Below, one piece after another: positions 1-4,702 of a stretch of DNA of 5,120 nt. Where the stretch lies: assembly GCA_030620925.1 (NCBI GenBank), contig JAUXIQ010000179.1, positions 1 through 5,120 of the forward strand, read 5' to 3'. Position 1 is the first letter of the stretch, and each line of letters opens with the position of its first letter. The stretch comes from JAUXIQ01 sp030620925 [NCBI: Nitrospinota bacterium] (GTDB lineage Bacteria > JAUXIQ01). Both the position numbers and the translations under genes were made by a program. The notes under the pieces are model-generated. The model had not been told where the DNA came from and did not search any database. It worked only from the letters and a program-made list of their open reading frames with translations.

Positions 1-1330
1 CGAACGGCGCCTCCGCCTGGCTCTGGCCGAACATCTGCCTATAAAAGACTTCCCGGCTATCCAGGAATGTTCCGAAAAAGGCTATGCCCACCATTCCTCC
101 TATTTGCCGGTTGAGGTTTATCAGGCCTGAGCCCATACCCACCTGGTTCAGGGGCAGTGCGCTGAGGCTGGCCCTGATAAGGGGGGCGAAGAGCAGCCCG
201 CCGCCTACCTCCCTTAATATTACCATACCTACTATCGCCTGGAAGCTGGTCTGATAGTTCAACTGGGCCAGGGAGTACATGCTCACTATGTAAAACCCCA
301 ACCCCAGGGTGATGGGTATCTTGGCGGGCACCTTGTCCGCCATCCATCCCGCGACCAGCAGTGTCACCGCTCCCACCAGCATGGAAGGGAGGGTGAGCAA
401 CGATGTCCGAAACACGTTGTAGCCCAGGACGGTTTGAACGAACAGGGGGACCAGAAAAGACGTTCCTATGAGGATGACCCCGTAAGCCGATGCCACTATG
501 GTAGCCAGGACGTAGATAAAGCTCCTGTAAAGCCTCAGCTCGATGAAGGGGTTTTTCTTGGTCAGCTCCACGACTACGAACGATACCACGGAGACTGCGA
601 ACACTAAGAACAGGGTCAGGATGTAGTCCGAGTGCCATCCGTAGCGTCTCCCTTGAGTGAGGGCCAGGAGCAGGCTCAACAAGAAGACGGTCATCAGCGA
701 AGTACCCAGCACATCGAGCTGCACCGTTGGTTTCCTTTTCTGCCTGGGCAGGAGGAGGAAGGCGCCTATGAAGCTGAACAGGGCCATGGGCACGTTGAAG
801 AAGAAGAAGGCGCGCCAGGCGAATTGTTCGGCGAACATTCCCAGGAGGACGGTGGCGAACGCGATGCCCGAGGAGGAGCCGAAAGAGTAGATGCCGATGG
901 CCAGGCCCCGTTTCTCCGGCGGGAAAGGTTCGAAGATGATGGCGTGCGAGGTGGGCATTACTACACCCGAAGTGATGCCCACCAATACCCTGAAAAAGAT
1001 GAGAGACCCTGCGCTCCAGGCCAGACCGCACAGGACGAGAGCCACCATGAACGCACCCAGGCTCCAGATATATATATTATTCCTGCCGAAGGTGTTTCCC
1101 AGCCAGCCGCTGGCGGGGATCATCACAGAAACGGCAAGCAGGGCGGAGTTGACCACCCAACTCCCTTGGGTAACATTGAGCCCGAAGCCGGACATTATCT
1201 TGGGCAGGATGATGGCCACCGCGGAATTATCCACCCACACGGTTATGGAGCCGATTATGGTGGCTATTACCACCATCCATTGACGGCGGGTTATCTTGGT
1301 TTCTTCACTGCCTTCAAGGGCTTGTTCCAT
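1..1330 (-). CDS. DHA2 (EmrB/QacA-type) MFS transporter, C-terminus cut by window edge
   Basis: An inner-membrane major facilitator of the 14-helix drug:H+ antiporter-2 type, expected to export a hydrophobic or amphipathic compound using the proton gradient; the substrate cannot be read. 443 codons are visible; relatives have roughly 470-520, so the last helix or two lie beyond base 1. Seen: a short polar N-terminus with a TRRQW lead-in, helix 1 with Asp34 (WVDNSAVAIILP, the EmrB/QacA helix-1 signature position), motif A region GWLGNTFGR at 75-83, a motif C region around 151-164, the family hallmark WRAFFFFNVP at 172-181, and a second motif-A-like loop GWMADK at 328-333. The ATG at 1330 is the first possible start, because an in-frame TAA sits two codons upstream (1334-1336); no strong Shine-Dalgarno precedes it. 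Odd points: Asn replaces the usual motif A Asp (residue 79), and the Gly-Pro of motif C is absent. Divergent from the thiol protein gene. The family call is firm; drug export is only likely. Confidence 0.9.
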   Translation of the reverse strand, partial: MEQALEGSEETKITRRQWMVVIATIIGSITVWVDNSAVAIILPKIMSGFGLNVTQGSWVVNSALLAVSVMIPASGWLGNTFGRNNIYIWSLGAFMVALVLCGLAWSAGSLIFFRVLVGITSGVVMPTSHAIIFEPFPPEKRGLAIGIYSFGSSSGIAFATVLLGMFAEQFAWRAFFFFNVPMALFSFIGAFLLLPRQKRKPTVQLDVLGTSLMTVFLLSLLLALTQGRRYGWHSDYILTLFLVFAVSVVSFVVVELTKKNPFIELRLYRSFIYVLATIVASAYGVILIGTSFLVPLFVQTVLGYNVFRTSLLTLPSMLVGAVTLLVAGWMADKVPAKIPITLGLGFYIVSMYSLAQLNYQTSFQAIVGMVILREVGGGLLFAPLIRASLSALPLNQVGMGSGLINLNRQIGGMVGIAFFGTFLDSREVFYRQMFGQSQAEAPF

Positions 1331-1397
1331 GGGTTACGCCCGGCCCGTTATAGAATAGAATGGAGAGAACAAAATATCGCCTACTTCGGACTTCAGC

Positions 1398-1427
1398 ATT
1401 ATATTGACCCGCCGGCGGATTTGACAA
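1398..1427 (-). promoter_or_regulatory. Candidate sigma70 promoter for the MFS gene
   Basis: On the minus strand, TTGTCA (1427-1422) lies 18 bases before a perfect TATAAT (1403-1398). This is five of six plus six of six matches to consensus. Transcription would begin near 1391, giving a leader of about 60 bases before the ATG at 1330. The spacer between the two boxes contains the palindrome at 1409-1418, so a bound repressor would block polymerase. Prediction from consensus only. Confidence 0.65.
1409..1418. repeat. Perfect 10-bp palindrome inside the MFS promoter spacer
   Basis: CCGCCGGCGG reads the same on both strands and sits between the -35 and -10 boxes of the predicted MFS promoter. 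That is a classic position for a repressor operator, such as a TetR- or MarR-type site controlling an efflux gene. No regulator gene is visible in the window. GC-only palindromes of this length do occur by chance, so the operator role is inference. Confidence 0.4.
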
Positions 1428-1437
1428 CTTCTAATCG

Positions 1438-1489
1438 TTTCCCGCGGCAACGGTTTATGATAATATTTTGTCTTACACGCCGCGGGAAA
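1438..1489. repeat. 11-bp perfect inverted repeat upstream of the glutaredoxin-like gene
   Basis: TTTCCCGCGGC (1438-1448) and its exact reverse complement GCCGCGGGAAA (1479-1489) flank a 30-base AT-rich centre. Each arm also contains the 6-bp palindrome CCGCGG (1442-1447 and 1480-1485), so each could be a separate binding site, with centres about 38 bp apart. The centre holds -10-like sequences (TATGAT at 1456-1461, GATAAT at 1459-1464) but no good -35 at a fitting distance. As RNA it could fold into a GC-rich stem, but there is no following U-tract, so a terminator is unlikely. I favour a paired operator for the divergent spacer. Confidence 0.55.
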
Positions 1490-1512
1490 AGTGCTGATAG
1501 GCTACTATAAAC

Positions 1513-1518
1513 AGGAGG
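1513..1518 (+). promoter_or_regulatory. Ribosome binding site AGGAGG for the glutaredoxin-like gene
   Basis: A full AGGAGG lies nine bases before GTG at 1528. It decides for this GTG start, since no ATG in frame lies at the N-terminus of the fold. Confidence 0.8.
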
Positions 1519-1527
1519 AGACTGGTT

Positions 1528-1827
1528 GTGCTGCTGGTAGAGCTTATGACCAAAGATGAGTGTTCCCTGTGCGAGAAGGCGAAAGAGATAATACTGTCCA
1601 CCCGGCGAGTTCACCCCTTTGACTTTCGGGAAGTGGACATCAGGTCAAATTCCCGTCTCTATCAGCGATACAAAGAAAAGATACCGGTGGTTAGGATCGA
1701 AGGAGAGGACGCTTTCAAATACAAACTGAGCGAAAGGGCTCTGATAAGAAAACTGGTGAGGGCGGAAAAAAGAAGCGGTCAGTCTTCCTCCAATGCCGTC
1801 CACGACCCGTCCTCAGAGAGAGAGTAG
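1528..1827 (+). CDS. Glutaredoxin-like thiol-disulfide protein (DUF836-type)
   Basis: A 99-residue cytoplasmic protein with the thioredoxin fold of small glutaredoxin-like proteins (Glrx-like/DUF836 family). Seen: a short first beta strand (LLVELMTK), then the redox motif Cys12-Ser-Leu-Cys15, a helix (EKAKEII), a second strand with FREVDI at 33-38, and the cis-proline segment KIPVVRI with Pro53, ending in a helix near 67-80. These are the landmarks of the family, which reduces disulfides or mixed disulfides; the true partner is unknown. The fold is complete by about residue 80. The remaining tail, rich in Ser and charged residues, is encoded by DNA overlapping the 3' end of the convergent DUF3343 gene and is probably not part of the active domain. 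GTG start with AGGAGG at nine bases. Its promoter is not clear. Divergent from the MFS gene, with which it shares a 197-bp spacer. Confidence 0.82.
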   Translation: MLLVELMTKDECSLCEKAKEIILSTRRVHPFDFREVDIRSNSRLYQRYKEKIPVVRIEGEDAFKYKLSERALIRKLVRAEKRSGQSSSNAVHDPSSERE

Positions 1828-2045
1828 TACCCTACGGGAAGCCAGCCCTTCTCCTCGCATAACCCGCGAACCCGCTCCCTGTCTTCTTCATTGAAAGAAA
1901 GGGCCAGGGCGCATTCTGAAGATATGCTTCTGGGTTTGACCATGGTCCGGGTGCGGATTCTGGCCCCTTTCAAACCCTTTTCGGCGGTCAACGTCTCGTG
2001 AGTGGTCCTGAAAACGACTATTATCTCTGCGCTTGCGGCAGTCAA
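1779..2045 (-). CDS. DUF3343 protein, putative Se/S carrier-like
   Basis: An 88-residue soluble protein of the DUF3343 family, described in domain databases as a putative selenium/sulfur carrier. Seen: a first strand EIIVVF at 7-12, the family pattern TTH...AEK (Thr14-His16, Lys23), the core PRSISSEC with Pro38, Arg39 and the conserved Cys45 followed by ALAL, and a helix EEDRERVRGLCEE. Family members are about 70-90 residues, so this is full length. It lies 62 bp downstream of a cysteine desulfurase in the same direction with no terminator visible between, so the two are probably cotranscribed; Cys45 could receive sulfur or selenium from the desulfurase (inference). It starts at TTG, supported by a strong purine-rich site and an in-frame stop (2064-2066) just upstream. 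Its last 49 bases overlap the glutaredoxin-like gene on the other strand. Function in the family is not experimentally settled. Confidence 0.85.
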   Translation of the reverse strand: MTAASAEIIVVFRTTHETLTAEKGLKGARIRTRTMVKPRSISSECALALSFNEEDRERVRGLCEEKGWLPVGYYSLSEDGSWTALEED

Positions 2046-2049
2046 AGCC

Positions 2050-2055
2050 TCCTCC
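2050..2055 (-). promoter_or_regulatory. Ribosome binding site deciding the TTG start of DUF3343
   Basis: The minus strand reads GGGAGGAGGCTTTG. GGGAGG at 2055-2050 stands four bases before TTG at 2045. The only other codons between here and the upstream in-frame TGA are not starts, so the TTG is strongly indicated. Confidence 0.7.
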
Positions 2056-2107
2056 CACTTTGTTCATGTGTTCGAGGGCGGTTGATTCTATGGCGTATTA
2101 TGGAAGG

Positions 2108-3280
2108 TTAACGCTTCAACATGCTGTCCAGACTATCCAGGAAATATTCCACTTCGTCTCCGGTGTTGAAATAACCCATGCTGACACGCACCGTACCCTC
2201 TGGAAAAGTGCCTATGGTTTTGTGCGCCGCCGGTGAACAGTGGAGCCCCACCCTGGTCATTATCCCGAATTCGTCATCCAGCCTCTGGCCGATCGAGGCG
2301 GGGTCCATCCCCTTGGCGGTGAATGAGACCACGGGCATCCTCTCCTCGGCTTTCGGGGGGCCGTAGACCTCCACCCCCTCTATAGCGTTCAACCCTTCCA
2401 GCAGTAGGGTGGTAAGCTTCACTTCACGCCCCCTTATCTTTTCAAGACCCGCTTCCAGAATATATTTGACTCCGGCTCCGAGGCCCACGACTCCGGGGGT
2501 GTTCAACGTGCCGCTCTCGTATCTGTCGGGGAAAAGTGAGGGCTGGGCCAGGTCTTCGCTGCTGCTTCCCGTTCCCCCTTCGATGAGGGGTTCGAGCTCT
2601 ATTCCTTCCTTGATGTAGAGCAGCCCGGTTCCCTGGGGCCCGAGAAGACCCTTATGGCCTGAGCAAGCCAGAAGGTCCACGCAATCCGCCTCCACGTCAA
2701 TGGGCAGTGAACCGGCTGTCTGAGCGGCATCCACCAGCAGAGGTATTCCTCTGGTTCTGGCATGTTTTCCGATTTCTGCTATGGGGTTGATGGTTCCCAC
2801 AACGTTAGAAGCGTGTATGACGGCTATCAACCTGGTACGGGGCTTTAGTGCATTGATCAGTGCTCCCGGATCGAGCCGTCCTTCGATATCGCATTGCACC
2901 ACCTCCACCTCCACGCCGTTTTGCTCCAGTCCGTGGATGGGCCGCATCAGGGAATTATGTTCCATGCTGGTGGTGACCAGATGGTCGCCCGCCGAAAGAA
3001 GGCCTTTGAGCGCCATATTGAGGGCTGTAGTGGCGTTGAGTGTGAAAATGAGTCGGGAAGTGTCTTCTATGTTAAACAGTCGGGCCACTGTCTCTCGGGC
3101 TTCGAGAACGGCCCGGGCTGCTTCCAGGGACTTTCTGTGACCGGCACGGCCGGGGTTTCCCCCCAGGTTCTCCAGGGCCCCGAGCGTCGCCCTGTACACT
3201 TCTTCCGGTTTTGGATAGGAGGTAGAGGCGTTGTCGAAATATACTTGCACAACTGCACCAGCCCTGGCTACCGAGCTCAC
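2108..3280 (-). CDS. Cysteine desulfurase family protein (class V aminotransferase fold)
   Basis: A PLP-dependent enzyme expected to convert L-cysteine to alanine plus an enzyme-bound persulfide (or selenocysteine to alanine plus selenide), supplying sulfur or selenium to acceptors in the cytoplasm. Seen: N-terminal YFDNASTSYPKP (14-25), His108 in EHNS (stacks on the cofactor ring), Asp184 and Gln187 in VDAAQ (cofactor contacts), Lys210 in SGHKG (Schiff-base lysine), RYESGTLNTPG (253-263), catalytic Cys348 in GLHCSPAAHKTIGT, and Arg365 for substrate carboxylate. The short loop around Cys348 and this exact motif fit the family often annotated simply as cysteine desulfurase family protein, rather than housekeeping IscS. 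Length 390, near the usual 380. The GTG at 3280 overlaps the upstream stop as GTGA with GGAG eight bases before it; an in-frame GTG at 3250 would give a more typical 380-residue N-terminus. Followed by DUF3343, suggesting a dedicated acceptor. Sulfur versus selenium preference cannot be read. Confidence 0.93.
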   Translation of the reverse strand: MSSVARAGAVVQVYFDNASTSYPKPEEVYRATLGALENLGGNPGRAGHRKSLEAARAVLEARETVARLFNIEDTSRLIFTLNATTALNMALKGLLSAGDHLVTTSMEHNSLMRPIHGLEQNGVEVEVVQCDIEGRLDPGALINALKPRTRLIAVIHASNVVGTINPIAEIGKHARTRGIPLLVDAAQTAGSLPIDVEADCVDLLACSGHKGLLGPQGTGLLYIKEGIELEPLIEGGTGSSSEDLAQPSLFPDRYESGTLNTPGVVGLGAGVKYILEAGLEKIRGREVKLTTLLLEGLNAIEGVEVYGPPKAEERMPVVSFTAKGMDPASIGQRLDDEFGIMTRVGLHCSPAAHKTIGTFPEGTVRVSMGYFNTGDEVEYFLDSLDSMLKR

Positions 3281-4287
3281 GGGGTTGGCTCCAACGGGCT
3301 GTTTTTGCTGATCTCTTTAAGAGACAACCCGCCGATCCACCAATAGATCAGGCCACCCACTACGAGAGGAATGAAAAAGGAAGCATGGGCCACTATCGCT
3401 ATGCTCTGGGCTTTCGCTTCCGCCACCCCCAGCCAGACCAGGCCTGAACGGGTGGTCAGGTGGTAAGTGCCTATGTATCCCGGTGTTGGAATTATCACAC
3501 CCAGAGCCTGAGTGACGATCAGGAAAAAGTAGCCGTATATGGGCAGTGAAAGACCGAAGGCTTTGATGATCAGGTAATTGCTTACCACCGAGATTAACCA
3601 TACGGGAACGGATATTAGTATGACAAGGGCCAGGTTCTTGCCCATCTTAAGAGAATCCAGCCCGTCTATGAATGAGTCTACCATACCCTCAAAGCGTTGG
3701 CCCGCGCCCTTAGGAAGGATTCGGATCAGGGGAGCGATAAATTTCAGGGCCCAATCCCTCTTCTTCTGGAATAACAACAGCAGTATGAGAAAACCTATCA
3801 GTATCGCCGCCGCCACCAATCCGTAGTATTTCAGGCGGGGCACTATAGCGCCCATCTCATCTGCATAGCCCAGAAGGAAAACAATGACCACCCCCAGCAA
3901 AATGGCCACCACGCTGAAACAGTCCACCAGGCGCTCAACCACTATGGTAGCGAAAGAGCTCAGCTTGTTTATTCTTTCCCGCTCTCCAACAACGTGTGCC
4001 CTGAGGAATTCGCCCAGGCGCCCCGGGAGGAGCATATTTACCATATAGCCGGCCAGAATTGCATAAAACAGGTTTTTCATACGAACCTCACCCACCGACC
4101 CCAGTAGATATTTCCAGCGCAGAGACCTGACCCATATAGCCGCGAAGTTGATCAACACTATTGGTATGATGTATAGCAGATTGATTGTCTTGAAGGTTGC
4201 TATCAATTCAGAGGCGTCTATCTTTGTGGCCAGGTAATATATGGCGAGCGCGCTTATAATGGCACCGATAATCAAATTTATTTTCAC
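3277..4287 (-). CDS. Flippase-like / LPG-synthase transmembrane-domain protein (UPF0104)
   Basis: A 336-residue polytopic inner-membrane protein of the lysylphosphatidylglycerol-synthase transmembrane family (PF03706/UPF0104), whose members are called flippase-like and are thought to act on lipids or lipid-linked sugars; the exact role of this subgroup is unknown. Seen: about eight hydrophobic segments (roughly 4-21, 37-54, 72-88, 122-141, 153-173, 220-242, 248-268, 293-316), and the family motifs RSLRWKYLL (54-62), PGRLGEFLRA (88-97), VVERLVD (116-122) and PTPGYIGTYH (267-276). There is no C-terminal soluble aminoacyl-transfer domain, so it is not a full MprF-type synthase. Start GTG at 4287, with GAGGG five bases upstream. 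Its stop overlaps the cysteine desulfurase start as GTGA, so the two are translationally coupled, although no biochemical link is known to me. It is the first gene of the minus-strand operon and faces the AT-rich spacer. Confidence 0.9.
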   Translation of the reverse strand: MKINLIIGAIISALAIYYLATKIDASELIATFKTINLLYIIPIVLINFAAIWVRSLRWKYLLGSVGEVRMKNLFYAILAGYMVNMLLPGRLGEFLRAHVVGERERINKLSSFATIVVERLVDCFSVVAILLGVVIVFLLGYADEMGAIVPRLKYYGLVAAAILIGFLILLLLFQKKRDWALKFIAPLIRILPKGAGQRFEGMVDSFIDGLDSLKMGKNLALVILISVPVWLISVVSNYLIIKAFGLSLPIYGYFFLIVTQALGVIIPTPGYIGTYHLTTRSGLVWLGVAEAKAQSIAIVAHASFFIPLVVGGLIYWWIGGLSLKEISKNSPLEPTP

Positions 4288-4334
4288 TGAATCCCTCTTA
4301 TTTTGCAGCAGACAGGAAACTTAAATTTCGAATC

Positions 4335-4362
4335 TTAATATATAGCACTACAGTGTTGTCTA
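4335..4362 (-). promoter_or_regulatory. Candidate promoter of the flippase-desulfurase-DUF3343 operon
   Basis: On the minus strand TAGACA (4362-4357, five of six to the -35 consensus) is followed after 16 bases by TATTAA (4340-4335, four of six), inside a run TATATATT. Transcription would start near 4328, about 40 bases before the GTG at 4287. The imperfect dyad CACT-AC-AGTG at 4346-4355 lies in the spacer. This is a moderate match in AT-rich DNA, where chance hits are common. Confidence 0.4.
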
Positions 4363-4382
4363 TGTAAAACTAAATCTATACT

Positions 4383-4399
4383 GCAAGTTAAGCAAGTTA
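4383..4399. repeat. Two copies of GCAAGTTA in tandem, 9-bp period
   Basis: GCAAGTTA occurs at 4383-4390 and again at 4392-4399, one base apart. Two copies only. It lies upstream of the predicted minus operon promoter and could be a paired activator site or merely a local duplication. Confidence 0.5.
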
Positions 4400-4505
4400 C
4401 GGAAGGTATCCATCCACTTTACAAATGGGTGGAAGGGCACATAAAATAGTTTCTCGCCACCTCAATATCGGACATTTCCTATTATACTTTAATCAACTAC
4501 TTTAG
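4398..4505 (+). mobile_element. Possible worn insertion-sequence or MITE remnant
   Basis: The segment from TACGGAAGG to the TAG at 4503-4505 is open in one plus frame, with a 26-codon stretch from ATG 4425 that lacks a ribosome binding site. Its sequence around 4468-4488 (CGGACATTTCCTATTATAC) reminds me of the GGACATTTCTA-type end sequences of some integrase-core insertion sequences. This rests on memory of the motif, not on a comparison. No transposase, clear terminal inverted repeats or target-site duplication is visible, so it would be a decayed end at most. Confidence 0.2.
4409..4433. repeat. Small inverted repeat / hairpin
   Basis: TCCATCCA (4409-4416) and TGGGTGGA (4426-4433) pair over eight positions with one T-G wobble, around a nine-base loop. 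It is not followed by a T-run, so it is not a normal terminator in the plus direction. It may be a protein site or part of the adjacent suspected mobile-element remnant. Confidence 0.4.
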
Positions 4506-4526
4506 TAACATGATGAATAAAAAGCC

Positions 4527-4555
4527 TTGACAGTAAAGGTAGGGGATGATAATTT
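4527..4555 (+). promoter_or_regulatory. Candidate promoter of the TolC-type gene
   Basis: A perfect TTGACA lies at 4527-4532. Downstream, GATAAT (4548-4553, five of six) is 15 bases away, and TAATTT (4550-4555, four of six) is 17 bases away. Either gives a start near 4560 and a leader of roughly 140 bases before the preferred ATG. The -35 is strong but the -10 spacing is ambiguous. Confidence 0.5.
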
Positions 4556-4702
4556 CGTTTTTAATGGATTTTAAACCTGACTTAAAAAACTTTACTTAAT
4601 TTTCAAGGTACAAATCTGGCGAGGTCTAATGATATTTAAGTTAATGCCGATAATTCCAATGTGAAAGGAATGAAGGCTAAAGAAATCGTAGGTGTAATGA
4701 CC

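Larger units (their letters stand above)
4288..4702. other. AT-rich divergent intergenic region
   Basis: This 415-bp stretch between the flippase-like and TolC-type genes holds no convincing protein gene. By hand count 4321-4680 is about 32% GC, far below the neighbouring genes. It contains a candidate minus promoter near the flippase gene, a tandem 9-bp repeat, a small hairpin, a possible insertion-sequence remnant, and a candidate plus promoter for the TolC-type gene, each listed separately. No tRNA, terminator or recognisable riboswitch was seen. Confidence 0.7.

Noticed and set aside
57-1031. A 324-codon minus-strand open frame within the MFS gene
   Set aside because: It is in another frame of the same strand; its translation is rich in Arg, His, Gly and Pro with no membrane or domain pattern, whereas the frame starting at 1330 reads as a clear MFS protein. 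The window edge truncates the true frame.
1421-1426. Plus-strand TTGACA as the -35 of the glutaredoxin-like gene
   Set aside because: The nearest good -10-like sequences (TATGAT 1456, GATAAT 1459) are about 29-32 bases away, too far for sigma70. The same bases serve better as the -35 of the minus-strand promoter.
1438-1489. The 11-bp inverted repeat as a rho-independent terminator
   Set aside because: The loop is 30 bases, no T-run follows on either strand at the right place, and no gene ends nearby; the flanking genes diverge.
632-1510. A 292-codon plus-strand open frame antisense to the MFS gene
   Set aside because: Its product is a low-complexity Glu/Gly/His/Gln-rich sequence, typical of the reverse frame of a GC-rich membrane protein gene, and it runs through the promoter region of the MFS gene.
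2894-3346. Plus-strand open frames opposite the cysteine desulfurase
   Set aside because: They lie antisense to a gene with all catalytic motifs intact and show no recognisable domain.
3277-4287. Full MprF-type lysylphosphatidylglycerol synthase
   Set aside because: The protein ends after the membrane domain at residue 336 and lacks the C-terminal aminoacyl-transferase domain.
4383-4399. Start of a CRISPR array
   Set aside because: Only two 8-base copies one base apart; there are no repeat-spacer units and no cas genes.
4481-4486. Minus-strand TATAAT as a second promoter for the flippase operon
   Set aside because: The -10 is perfect, but the bases 16-18 upstream match the -35 poorly and it is nearly 200 bases from the start codon. 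AT-rich DNA gives such hits by chance.
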